DNA of 45,603 bases. It comes from Massilia yuzhufengensis (GTDB taxonomy: Bacteria; Pseudomonadota; Gammaproteobacteria; Burkholderiales; Burkholderiaceae_D). Positions 25,252-33,051 of the stretch are shown here, one piece after another. The number at the start of each line of letters is the position of its first letter. The first letter of the stretch is position 1. Below the pieces are notes generated by a model, which saw only the letters and a program-made list of their open reading frames with translations, was not told where the DNA came from and made no database searches. Location of the stretch: the NCBI RefSeq assembly GCF_900112225.1, contig NZ_FOLD01000039.1:1-45603 (forward strand), read 5' to 3'. The position numbers were made by a program, and so were the translations under genes.

Positions 25252-26235
25252 TCAGCGATCGAACACGACCGTCATGCCCGGCCGCAGCCCAGGCACGGCT
25301 GCGGTCGGCCGCAGCCTGACCTCGAAGGTACGCAAATCGGTGCCGCCCGGGCGCGCCGCGCGCCAGGTGGCAAACGCCGGCAGCGCCGATACGGCGCTGA
25401 CCTTGAACTGCGCCTTGACCTTCAGCGCCGGAATGGTGGCCTGGTGCAAGGAATCCTTCGCGTACGGCTGGAATTCGTCTTCGCGCACCGCCACCACGGC
25501 CCAGACGTCGGACAGGTCGACCAGGGTAATGACGGGGAACCCCTGCGGCGCCAGCTCGCCGGCCTGGATCGCGACCTTCGTCACTTCACCCGCCGCCGGC
25601 GCCCTGATGCGCGTCTCGTCGAGTGCGGCGCCGGTCTCGGCCAGCACACCGGCCACCTGGCGCACCTGCGCTTCGGCGGCAAGCTTGTCTTCCGGCCGGG
25701 CGCCCTGGCGCGCCATGTCGTACTGTGCCCTGGCAGCCGTGGCCAGCTCGCCGGCCGAGCGCGCCTGCGTCTCGGCGTCATCGCGCTTCTGGCGCGCGAC
25801 GACGCCTTCGGCATACATCGCCGCGATCCGCTGGTAAGTCAGCCTGGCCAGCCTGGCGCCCGCCTCTGCGCGCTCCCAGTTGGCGCGCGCGGCGACGATT
25901 TCCTGCGGACGCGCGCCGGCCTGCACTTTCTGGCTGGCCGCGCGGGCGGCATCGCGCGCGGCCTCGGCCTGCGCCACCTTGGCCCGCACTTCCGGGCTGT
26001 CCAGTTCGAACAGCAGGTCGCCGCGTTTGACGGTCTGCCCGAGTTGCACATGTACCCGGCCGACCCGCCCCGGCACTTTCGACGACACATTGGTTTCCTG
26101 CGCTTCGACCTGGCCCTGGACAGGATCGCGGGTCGGCTGGAAGGCCTGGTACACGCCCCATCCGAGCAGGGCAAGGACGAGGACGGCGGCGATGGCGCCC
26201 AGGCGCCTGGTGCGAGCTTCTGCCATGATGATCAT
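25252..26235 (-). CDS. HlyD family periplasmic adaptor
   Basis: Membrane fusion protein of 327 residues. One N-terminal membrane helix (AIAAVLVLALLGWGVYQAF) is followed by a lipoyl-like half (VSSKVPGRVGRVHVQLGQTV, ...GDLLFELDS), a long alpha-helical hairpin of about 130 residues rich in Ala, Arg and Glu, the second lipoyl half (RAPAAGEVTKVAIQAGELA) and a beta-barrel domain. It should link the inner-membrane permeases to the TolC-type channel. Its start overlaps the TolC stop by four bases; a second ATG nine bases further (26226) is possible. Confidence 0.92.
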   Translation of the reverse strand: MIIMAEARTRRLGAIAAVLVLALLGWGVYQAFQPTRDPVQGQVEAQETNVSSKVPGRVGRVHVQLGQTVKRGDLLFELDSPEVRAKVAQAEAARDAARAASQKVQAGARPQEIVAARANWERAEAGARLARLTYQRIAAMYAEGVVARQKRDDAETQARSAGELATAARAQYDMARQGARPEDKLAAEAQVRQVAGVLAETGAALDETRIRAPAAGEVTKVAIQAGELAPQGFPVITLVDLSDVWAVVAVREDEFQPYAKDSLHQATIPALKVKAQFKVSAVSALPAFATWRAARPGGTDLRTFEVRLRPTAAVPGLRPGMTVVFDR

Positions 26236-27641
26236 TCTTTCGTGAGGTCGACGATGTGTGTTGCTGACCTGGAGAGCGCGTACAGCCGGCCCGGATCACC
26301 AGCGGTGCCGAGCAGCCTGGCCAGCGCCATGACGTACTCGTACGCCGCCTGCGAGCGTTCGAGCGAGGCCTTGGTGTAATTGAGCGAGGCATCGGCCACG
26401 TCGGTCGAGGTCGCCTGGCCGTTCTGGAAACCCACCTGCGCCAGGCGCCGCGTCTCGTAGGCCAGTTCGATCGCCGAACCCATCGACAGGTAACGCAGCC
26501 GGGCATCCTCCATCGTGCGCCACTGGCTTTCGGCCAGGGTCGGGAGATCGCGGCCGGCCTGCTCGGCGGCGACCACGACGCGCTGCTGCTCGAGCCGGGC
26601 AGCGGAGATCATTCGTGCGCGGTCGATCCGCTCCACCAGCGGGACACTGACCGACACCCCGACCAGCCAGTTGGCGCGGCTGGAGCTGCCGCGATTGAGA
26701 TTGTAATTGGCGATGCCGATGACGGTGGGGCTGAACGCGCGGCCCTGCAGCTGCACGGCCCCGTCCGCTTGTTTGCGCTTGCTTGCGATCTGTTTCCAGG
26801 CCGCGTTCGAGGCCATGGCCGCGTCGATGAACGAGGCCAGCGAGCCGGGCGGCTGTGCATGCACGAACAGCGGCGTGGCAGGCAGGACGGCGTCGGGCGC
26901 GTCGAGCAGGCGGCGCAGCGCCAGCTGCGCGATCTCGAGGTCGCTGCCCGCCTTTGCCGCTTCCCTGAGCGCGTTGTCGACGGCGACATCGGCTTTCAGG
27001 CGCTCGACCTTGGCGATGAGTCCTGTCCGTTCCATCTTGAGCGCCATGCGCTGGTGTTCCTTGGCCACTTCTACCGCAGCGCTGCGCAACTGCCAGGCCT
27101 TCCTGGCCAGCTGCACCGTGAAATAGCGCTGCGCCAGCTGCGTCGACGCATCGTCGAGGGCCGCCTGGACGCTCGCGCCGGCCTCGTCGGCGCGGCCCGC
27201 GGCGATCTGCTTGACTGCATCGAGGCGCCCGCCCGTATAAAGGGGCCAGACCGTGCTCAGGCCGAGCGAACGCACATCGAACACGCGGTCGACATTCAGG
27301 GCCTGCGGGACGTCCGGCAGGTTCAGTCCCGGCAACGGCGGCAGGGAGTCGAGCACCGGGTTGGCCAGTTGCGCAATGGCGCCGGTGTCGACGCTGAGGG
27401 TGGTGGACACCCGCCCCGCGAAGCCGGACAAGCGCACGTCCGGGCCGTCGATGCGGCGCAGCGCCTCGGCTTGCAACTGCTTCGCCTGGAAATCGAGCCG
27501 GGCCCCGTTTACCGAACCCGCAGTTGCCCTCACCCGGCGCCACGCCTCGGCATAGTCGACGCCGGCATCGGCGTGCGCGGCCTGGGCCAGCGCCAGCAGC
27601 GCGGCGGCCACGATTCCAGGCAGGACAGGCTTCGTTCTCAT
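26232..27641 (-). CDS. TolC family outer membrane channel
   Basis: Outer membrane efflux protein of 469 residues with a cleavable signal (AQAAHA, about residue 24). It shows the internal duplication of the family: two copies of alternating helix pairs and strands, with segments LDAVKQIAAGRADEAGASVQ and YLSMGSAIELAYETRRLAQ, and the characteristic VGFQNGQATSTDVADASLNY near the C-terminus. It is the first gene of the export operon TolC-HlyD-permease-permease, and a LysR gene lies 143 bases upstream on the same strand. Confidence 0.92.
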   Translation of the reverse strand: MRTKPVLPGIVAAALLALAQAAHADAGVDYAEAWRRVRATAGSVNGARLDFQAKQLQAEALRRIDGPDVRLSGFAGRVSTTLSVDTGAIAQLANPVLDSLPPLPGLNLPDVPQALNVDRVFDVRSLGLSTVWPLYTGGRLDAVKQIAAGRADEAGASVQAALDDASTQLAQRYFTVQLARKAWQLRSAAVEVAKEHQRMALKMERTGLIAKVERLKADVAVDNALREAAKAGSDLEIAQLALRRLLDAPDAVLPATPLFVHAQPPGSLASFIDAAMASNAAWKQIASKRKQADGAVQLQGRAFSPTVIGIANYNLNRGSSSRANWLVGVSVSVPLVERIDRARMISAARLEQQRVVVAAEQAGRDLPTLAESQWRTMEDARLRYLSMGSAIELAYETRRLAQVGFQNGQATSTDVADASLNYTKASLERSQAAYEYVMALARLLGTAGDPGRLYALSRSATHIVDLTKE

Positions 27642-27784
27642 GTTTTACTCCGGTACTCGATTGTGGGACCGCCATCCGCGGCGCCGACGCAGCGGCGCCG
27701 CTCATGCATCGCGCATGGATGGTATTGTAGCCTGAATGACAAGATCTCCGAGTGCATTCGCGGCCATCCGTTTGCGCGCGCGGC

Positions 27785-28687
27785 TCAAGGCGCAAGCGCG
27801 TCGGAGCCAGCCAGCCAGTCCTGCTCGCGCAGGCGTTCCACCGCCCAGGCGGCGCTGGCGGACAAAGGCCATTCGGCGCGAGACACCAGCCACAGGTTGT
27901 CGATTACCGGCGGCGCCGTATCGACGACCCGGATCGCCCGCTGCTGCGGATAGGCCTGCACGGCAAAGCGCGGCAGCACCGTGAAGCCCAGGCCACGCGC
28001 CACCGGATCGAGGATGGCGCCGATCTGGTTGGTGAAGCCGCGCACAGGCAGCTGGCCGATGCGCCGTCCCGGGTACACCCGCGCCAGCAGCCTGCGGCCC
28101 ATGTCCATGCCATCCGGGTGGTCGATGTAACCCAGCTGCGCCAGGATGGGCCAGCTGGCGTCCTCCACCTGCGCAGGCACCACCAGGCACAGGCTCTCGC
28201 GGGCGAACAGCGCGGTCGTCAGGCGCTCGTCGTCGGGCTGGTGCGTGACGATGCCGAGTTCGGCCCGGCTGGCCAGGACGGCGGCGATGATCTCGGCGGT
28301 CGGGGCCGCCCGGTAGCTGACCGACAGCCCGGGATGCGCCGCCTGCAGCGCCAGCAGCCGCGGATAGAGCAGCAGGCCAATGCTGCCGGGGCTGGCGATC
28401 GAGATCTGTCCGACATGGGGATCGTGGTCGGCCAGCGCCAGTCTCAGCCGCGCCTGCGCCTGCGCCATGTCGCGCGCGTAAGCGAGCACCTTGACCCCGG
28501 CCGGCGTCAGGCTTGCCTGGCGCGTGCGCCGGATCAGCAAGGGTCCGCACTCGGCCTCCAGGCGCTGCACCTGCTGGCTGACCGCCGCCTGTGTGAGATC
28601 GAGCATGGCTGCGGCGCGGGTGAAACTGCCGGTATCGCACACTGCCACGAAAGCCCGCAGCCAGGCCGGATTGAGGTCGTTATTCAT
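27785..28687 (-). CDS. LysR family transcriptional regulator
   Basis: LysR-type regulator of 300 residues. The N-terminal winged helix-turn-helix is clear: LRAFVAVCDTGSFTRAAAML, then DLTQAAVSQQVQRLEAECGP (to about residue 50). The C-terminal effector domain starts at about residue 90 (ISIASPGSIGLLLYPRLLAL). It is divergent from the VOC gene across an AT-rich 90-base gap, the usual position of a LysR regulator next to its target, and it also precedes the export operon on the same strand. The effector is unknown. Confidence 0.93.
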   Translation of the reverse strand: MNNDLNPAWLRAFVAVCDTGSFTRAAAMLDLTQAAVSQQVQRLEAECGPLLIRRTRQASLTPAGVKVLAYARDMAQAQARLRLALADHDPHVGQISIASPGSIGLLLYPRLLALQAAHPGLSVSYRAAPTAEIIAAVLASRAELGIVTHQPDDERLTTALFARESLCLVVPAQVEDASWPILAQLGYIDHPDGMDMGRRLLARVYPGRRIGQLPVRGFTNQIGAILDPVARGLGFTVLPRFAVQAYPQQRAIRVVDTAPPVIDNLWLVSRAEWPLSASAAWAVERLREQDWLAGSDALAP

Positions 28688-28777
28688 AAATTTTTTTTAT
28701 AGTACAGATCACTTTTACTCTCTTTTTATTATAGTTGGCGCTGCCTATACTGGTTTTTTACGCGTACAGGAGCAGCC
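28688..28777. promoter_or_regulatory. AT-rich divergent promoter region (LysR/VOC)
   Basis: This 90-base intergenic segment is strikingly AT-rich in a GC-rich window (poly-T runs, ATTATAG, TTTATAG). A possible -10 TATACT lies at about 28746-28751 for the VOC gene, and an ATA-N8-ATA element near 28686 may be part of a LysR site. Both promoters must lie here. Individual boxes are not certain. Confidence 0.5.
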
Positions 28778-29281
28778 ATGACTTACCCCCGCAGTTTTTC
28801 CCACATCGGGATCACGGTCACCGACCTCGACGCCGCCGTGCGCTTCTATTCCGAGGTGCTGGGCTGGTACGTGATCATGCCGCCCACCTCGATCGCCAAA
28901 GACGACTCGGCGATCGGCGTGATGTGCACCGACGTGTTCGGACCCGACTGGACGTCGTTCCGGATCGCCCACCTCTCGACCGGCGACCGCATCGGCGTCG
29001 AACTCTTCGAGTTTCCTAACAGCGAGCCGCGCGAGAACAATTTCGAGTTCTGGAAGACCGGCGTGTTCCACTTCTGCGTCCAGGATCCCGACCTCGAAGG
29101 CCTGGCGGCGCGCATCGTCGCCGCCGGCGGCAAGCAGCGCATGCCGGTACGCTACTACTATCCGGGAGAAAAGCCCTATCGCATGGTGTACCTGGAAGAC
29201 CCGTTCGGCAACATCCTGGAGATTTACAGCCACAGCTACGAATTGACCTATGGCGCCGGCGCCTACCAGCGGGCCGGATGA
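28778..29281 (+). CDS. VOC/glyoxalase family protein
   Basis: Vicinal oxygen chelate protein of 167 residues, with the opening SFSHIGITVTDLDAAVRFYS, the metal-ligand segment GVFHFCVQDPDLEGLAARIV and the C-terminal YLEDPFGNILEIYSHSYE. Glyoxalase I, fosfomycin-resistance proteins and extradiol dioxygenases share this fold, so the exact reaction is open. Its position next to an aldehyde/electrophile defence cluster makes a detoxification role plausible. CAGGAG lies before the ATG. It may be controlled by the divergent LysR gene. Confidence 0.88.
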   Translation: MTYPRSFSHIGITVTDLDAAVRFYSEVLGWYVIMPPTSIAKDDSAIGVMCTDVFGPDWTSFRIAHLSTGDRIGVELFEFPNSEPRENNFEFWKTGVFHFCVQDPDLEGLAARIVAAGGKQRMPVRYYYPGEKPYRMVYLEDPFGNILEIYSHSYELTYGAGAYQRAG

Positions 29282-29307
29282 GCCGCAAGGCTTGGCCACG
29301 CGACCCA

Positions 29308-29320
29308 AGACGACTGGTCT
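29308..29320. promoter_or_regulatory. NemR-like operator 1
   Basis: AGAC GACTG GTCT, half-sites with a five-base spacer, followed by AAT. It sits 22 bases before the start of the TetR-family gene and overlaps a possible -10 (TCTAAT, 29318-29323); another possible -10, TATACT, is at 29330-29335. A near-identical element precedes the downstream aldehyde reductase gene, so this looks like an autoregulatory site. Confidence 0.72.
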
Positions 29321-29342
29321 AATTTGCGTTATACTGGCGTGC

Positions 29343-29948
29343 ATGCGTACTCACCAGCACAGCGTCAGGCAACATATCCTCGCCACCGGCCAGGAGATCA
29401 TCACGGGCAAGGGCTTTTCCGCCGTCGGCCTGAACGAGATCCTCGCGGCCGCCGGCGTGCCGAAGGGCTCGTTCTATCACTACTTCAAGTCGAAGGAACA
29501 GTTCGGCGAAGCCCTGCTGGAGAATTACGTCGGAGATTACCTGGCCGAACTCGACGCGCTGCTGGCGCCCGATGGCAGCCCGGCCGCTGCGCGCCTGATG
29601 CGCTACTGGGACAGCTGGCTCATCCTGTCGGACGCCGGCTGCGCCGGCAGCAGGTGCCTGGTGGTCAAGCTCAGTGGCGAAGTAGCCGACATGTCCGATG
29701 CGATGCGCGCCGTCCTGTTGCGCGGCACGAACGACATCGTGCAGCGCCTCGCGGCCTGCATCGAGGAAGGATTCGCCGATGGCTCGATTGCTGCCGGTCC
29801 CCAGCCACAGCAATGCGCGCTCGCCCTCTACGAAATGTGGCTGGGCGCCGCGCTGCTGACCAAACTGCGGCGCGATCCAAGCGCGCTGGACGGTGCGATG
29901 CACGCGACCCGGGCGCTGCTGCACCTGCCGGGGACCTTCCCCGCCTGA
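29343..29948 (+). CDS. nemR: NemR-like TetR family electrophile sensor
   Basis: TetR-family repressor of 201 residues. The helix-turn-helix is GFSAVGLNEILAAAGVPKGS followed by FYHYFKSKEQFGEALLENYV. The ligand domain holds SRCLVVKLSGEVADMSDAMR, which aligns with the NemR segment around its redox-active Cys106 as I recall it; here the cysteine is Cys105, with Cys100 nearby. Lys174 in LLTKLRRDP falls where NemR has Lys175, the residue described as bonding to Cys106 on oxidation. It would be released from DNA by reactive aldehydes, quinones or hypochlorite. Its own operator lies just upstream, and a second one precedes yqhD. The symbol is by family resemblance. Confidence 0.82.
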   Translation: MRTHQHSVRQHILATGQEIITGKGFSAVGLNEILAAAGVPKGSFYHYFKSKEQFGEALLENYVGDYLAELDALLAPDGSPAAARLMRYWDSWLILSDAGCAGSRCLVVKLSGEVADMSDAMRAVLLRGTNDIVQRLAACIEEGFADGSIAAGPQPQQCALALYEMWLGAALLTKLRRDPSALDGAMHATRALLHLPGTFPA

Positions 29949-29997
29949 GGCGTGGGCGTCCCGCGGTGCCGGTGTCAATGCCGGCGCCGCCATCTTT

Positions 29998-30026
29998 TTC
30001 ACTTATTTCTAGACGACCAGTCTAAT
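29998..30026 (+). promoter_or_regulatory. yqhD operon promoter
   Basis: TTCACT (29998-30003) and TCTAAT (30021-30026) are separated by 17 bases. The -10 overlaps operator 2, so binding of the repressor would block transcription. AGAGGAG stands shortly before the ATG at 30040. Confidence 0.55.
30010..30024. promoter_or_regulatory. NemR-like operator 2
   Basis: Palindrome TAGAC GACCA GTCTA, 15 bases, followed by AT. It shares AGACGAC-YR-GTCTAAT with operator 1 (29308-29320). I recall the E. coli NemR box as TAGACC-N4-GGTCTA, which has the same half-sites with one more base between them. It lies 16 bases before the aldehyde reductase start and overlaps its -10. Confidence 0.78.
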
Positions 30027-30039
30027 AGAGGAGTCAGGC

Positions 30040-31197
30040 ATGCAGAATTTTGATTTTTATAACCCGACAAGGATCGTGTTCGGCGCAGGTACCATTGCCT
30101 CGCTGGCGCGGCTGGTGCCGCAGACGGCGCGCGTGCTGGTCCTGTTCGGCGGCGCCAGTGCCGAAAAGACCGGCACCCTGGCCGAGGTGCGCCAGGCGCT
30201 CGGTGAACGCTTCGTGCAGGAATTCGGCGGCATCGAGCCGAACCCGAGCTATGAAACCCTGATGCGCGCGGTCGAGCAGGTGCGCCGCGAAAAACTCGAC
30301 TTCCTGCTCGCCGTCGGCGGCGGCTCGGTGATCGACGGCGCCAAGTTCGTGGCCGCCGCGGCCGATCACGAGGGCGACCCGTGGAACATCATGGAAACCG
30401 GCGGCGCCAGCGTGACCGGCGCCCTGCCCTTCGGCACCGTGCTGACGCTGCCGGCGACCGGTTCGGAAATGAACAACGGCTCGGTCGTCACGCTGAAAGC
30501 GACCCACACGAAATTGCCGTTTCGCAGTGTCCACGTGTTCCCGCAATTCTCGGTGCTCGATCCGACCAAGACCTATACCTTGCCGGAAAAACAGGTTGCC
30601 AACGGCCTGGTCGACGCCTTCGTCCACATTACCGAGCAATACCTGACCTACCCGGTACAGGCGCTGGCCCAGGACCGTTTCGCCGAGGGCCTGCTGCAGA
30701 CGCTGGTCGAGATCGCGCCGCGGGCGATCGCCGCTCCCGAAGACTACGCCACCCGCAGCAACCTGATGTGGACCGCCTCACTCGCCCTGAACGGACTGAT
30801 CGGCGCAGGCGTGCCGCAGGACTGGGCCACGCACATGATCGGCCATGAACTGACCGCCCTGTACGACATCGACCATGCGCGCACCCTGGCAATCGTGCTG
30901 CCGGCCGTGCTCGATATACAGCGCGACAAGAAACGCGACAAGCTGCTTCAATACGGGGAGCGCGTGTGGGGGATTACGGCCGGCAGCGAAGAGCAGCGCA
31001 TCGACGCCGCGATCGCCGCCACGCGCCACTTTTTCGAGGGTCTCGGCATCCCGACCCGTCTTTCGGCCTATGGCCTGGGCATGGCGGCGGTCAACGACGT
31101 CGTCGGCCAGCTCGGTGCGCACGGCATGACCCGCCTGGGCGAGCATGGCGATGTCGATCTCGCGCTCAGCCGCGCCATTCTCGAAACCGCTCTTTGA
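30040..31197 (+). CDS. yqhD: NADPH-dependent aldehyde reductase YqhD
   Basis: Iron-type alcohol dehydrogenase family enzyme of 385 residues, clearly of the YqhD type, which reduces short-chain aldehydes (acrolein, methylglyoxal, malondialdehyde) with NADPH. Nucleotide-binding motif LLAVGGGSVIDGAKFVAAAA, LPATGSEMNNGSVV, and metal-ligand segments VDAFVHITEQY (Asp and His) and HMIGHELTALYDIDHARTLA (His and His). GIEPNPSYETLM and ALNGLIGAGVPQDWATHM agree with my memory of E. coli YqhD. It is the first gene of the NemR-controlled operon and is followed after 16 bases by curA. Confidence 0.93.
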   Translation: MQNFDFYNPTRIVFGAGTIASLARLVPQTARVLVLFGGASAEKTGTLAEVRQALGERFVQEFGGIEPNPSYETLMRAVEQVRREKLDFLLAVGGGSVIDGAKFVAAAADHEGDPWNIMETGGASVTGALPFGTVLTLPATGSEMNNGSVVTLKATHTKLPFRSVHVFPQFSVLDPTKTYTLPEKQVANGLVDAFVHITEQYLTYPVQALAQDRFAEGLLQTLVEIAPRAIAAPEDYATRSNLMWTASLALNGLIGAGVPQDWATHMIGHELTALYDIDHARTLAIVLPAVLDIQRDKKRDKLLQYGERVWGITAGSEEQRIDAAIAATRHFFEGLGIPTRLSAYGLGMAAVNDVVGQLGAHGMTRLGEHGDVDLALSRAILETAL

Positions 31198-31213
31198 TCG
31201 AAGGATATCAACC

Positions 31214-32248
31214 ATGCCGCAAACCGCCGCCATCAACCGCAGCATCGTGCTGCAACAGCGCCCGCACGGGGCCCCCGACGCCGACACGTTCCGCCTGGCC
31301 GAATCGCCGGTGCCGGTGCCGCAGGAAGGACAGGTACTACTGCGCACGCTGATGCTGTCGCTCGATCCCTACATGCGCGGGCGCATCAGCGACGCCAAAT
31401 CGTATGCCGAGCCGGTCGCCATCGGCGCCGTGATGGTCGGCGGCACGGTCTCGCGCGTGGAAGCATCGCGCCACCCCGGCTTCGAAGCTGGCCAGCTGGT
31501 GCTCGGCTACAGCGGCTGGCAGGACTATGCCTTGTCCGACGGCACCGGCCTGAACAAGCTCGGCGACGACGTGGGACTGGCCTCGCGCGCGCTCGGCGTA
31601 CTCGGCATGCCCGGCTTTACCGCCTATATGGGCCTGCTCGACATCGGCCAGCCGCAAGCCGGCGACACCGTCGTGGTGGCGGCCGCCAGCGGCGCGGTCG
31701 GCTCGCTGGTCGGGCAGATCGCCAGACTCAAGGGCGCGCGCGCGGTCGGCATCGCCGGCGGCGCCGACAAATGCCGCTACGTGGTCGACGAGCTCGGCTT
31801 CGACGCCTGCATCGACCACCGCGCGCCGGATTTTCCGCAACAACTGGCCGCAGCCTGCCCGGCGGGCATTGACGTGTACTTCGAGAATGTCGGCGGCGCC
31901 GTGTTCGACGCCGTGCTGCCCTTGCTCAACGCCAAGGCGCGCGTTCCCGTCTGCGGCCTGATCGCCGACTACAACGCCACGGCGCTGCCGCCCGGCCCGG
32001 ATCGGCTCGGCCTGCTGGCGCGCACCATCCTGACCAAGCGTATCAAGATGCAGGGTTTCATTATTTTTGACGACTACGGGCCGCGCTACGGTGAATTCCT
32101 TGCCCAGATGAGCGAATGGCTCAAGGACGGCAAGATCAAGTTCCGTGAAGACGTGGTGGATGGCCTCGAGCATGCGCCGCAGGCCTTCGTCGGCCTGCTC
32201 CAAGGGAAGAATTTCGGCAAGCTCGTGGTGCGCGTCGCCCCTAACTGA
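31214..32248 (+). CDS. curA: NADPH-dependent double-bond reductase, CurA-like
   Basis: Medium-chain reductase of 344 residues that lacks the catalytic zinc ligands of alcohol dehydrogenases, as expected for the leukotriene B4 / CurA group, which reduces alpha,beta-unsaturated carbonyls. Close match to E. coli CurA (YncB) as I recall it: SLDPYMRGRISDAKSYAEPV, GVLGMPGFTAYMGLLDIGQP, VDVYFENVGG-type segment (IDVYFENVGGAVFDAVLPLL) and LLQGKNFGKLVVRV. The ATG at 31214 is preferred to an earlier in-frame start that overlaps yqhD. Second gene of the electrophile operon. Confidence 0.9.
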   Translation: MPQTAAINRSIVLQQRPHGAPDADTFRLAESPVPVPQEGQVLLRTLMLSLDPYMRGRISDAKSYAEPVAIGAVMVGGTVSRVEASRHPGFEAGQLVLGYSGWQDYALSDGTGLNKLGDDVGLASRALGVLGMPGFTAYMGLLDIGQPQAGDTVVVAAASGAVGSLVGQIARLKGARAVGIAGGADKCRYVVDELGFDACIDHRAPDFPQQLAAACPAGIDVYFENVGGAVFDAVLPLLNAKARVPVCGLIADYNATALPPGPDRLGLLARTILTKRIKMQGFIIFDDYGPRYGEFLAQMSEWLKDGKIKFREDVVDGLEHAPQAFVGLLQGKNFGKLVVRVAPN

Positions 32249-32269
32249 CTAACTCAACAGGAGAAGCAC

Positions 32270-32947
32270 ATGAATGTATTGATGGTAGTGACCTCGCATG
32301 ACCAACTCGGCGACACCGGCAAGAAAACCGGCTTCTGGCTGGAAGAGTTTGCCGCGCCGTACTACGCCCTGAAGGATGCCGGCGCCGACGTCACCGTGGT
32401 CTCGCCCCTGGGCGGGCAGCCGCCGCTCGACCCGAAGAGCGACGAGCCGGACGCACAAACCGACGCGACCCGCCGTTTTAAATCCGACGCCGCCGCGCAG
32501 GCCGTGCTCGCCAAAACCGGCAAGCTGGCCGAGGTGAAGGCGGCCGACTTCGATGCCGTGTTCTATCCGGGCGGACACGGCCCGCTGTGGGACCTGGCCG
32601 AAGACAAGGCATCGATCGCCCTGATCGAAGCGATGGCCGCTGCCGGCAAGCCGGTCGCCGCCGTGTGCCATGCCCCCGGCGTGCTGCGCCACGTGAAAGC
32701 TGCGGACGGCGGCCCGCTCGTCAAGGGCAAGCGGGTAACCGGTTTCACCAACACCGAAGAAAAAGCGGTCGGCCTGACCGCAGTGGTGCCCTTCCTGGTC
32801 GAGGACATGCTCAAGGAAAACGGTGGCCAGTATTCGAAGGGCGCCGATTGGCAGTCATATGTACTCACCGATGGCAAGCTGGTCACCGGACAGAATCCGG
32901 CCTCGTCGGAAGAAGGCGCAAAAGCGCTGCTCAAGCTGCTGGCCTGA
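32270..32947 (+). CDS. DJ-1/PfpI family protein (Hsp31/glyoxalase III type)
   Basis: Protein of 225 residues with the DJ-1 superfamily fold. The nucleophile elbow is PVAAVCHAPGVLRHV, and the conserved acid is in KTGFWLEEFAAPYYALKDAG. FYPGGHGPLWDLAED before the elbow is typical of the Hsp31-like branch, whose members convert methylglyoxal to lactate without glutathione. GGAG precedes the ATG. Third gene of the yqhD-curA operon (21-base gap), so all three may act on reactive carbonyls. The tRNA-Phe fragment begins about 40 bases downstream. Confidence 0.9.
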   Translation: MNVLMVVTSHDQLGDTGKKTGFWLEEFAAPYYALKDAGADVTVVSPLGGQPPLDPKSDEPDAQTDATRRFKSDAAAQAVLAKTGKLAEVKAADFDAVFYPGGHGPLWDLAEDKASIALIEAMAAAGKPVAAVCHAPGVLRHVKAADGGPLVKGKRVTGFTNTEEKAVGLTAVVPFLVEDMLKENGGQYSKGADWQSYVLTDGKLVTGQNPASSEEGAKALLKLLA

Positions 32948-32988
32948 TCGAGGGCGTCGCCTTCGGCGCCTTGCCCCAGACACGAAAC

Positions 32989-33035
32989 TTGAAAATCCTT
33001 GTGTCGGTGGTTCGAACCCGCCCCGGGCCACCAAG
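32989..33035 (+). pseudogene. tRNA-Phe 3' fragment (direct repeat of 21706-21752)
   Basis: 47 bases matching the anticodon loop to CCA end of tRNA-Phe plus AG, with only two differences, both in the T loop (TTCGATT in the intact gene, TTCGAAC here). The 5' half of the tRNA is absent: upstream sequence CAGACACGAAAC shows no match. This cannot fold into a tRNA. With the intact gene at 21675 it forms the pair of direct repeats expected at the ends of an island integrated in a tRNA gene. Confidence 0.9.
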
Positions 33036-33051
33036 CATTCGCAGTACACGC

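Noticed and set aside
21800..32980. Integrase, excisionase, toxin-antitoxin or phage gene inside the tRNA-bounded interval
   Set aside because: Looked for in all frames; every sizeable gene there is a metabolic, transport or regulatory gene, and none resembles a recombinase.
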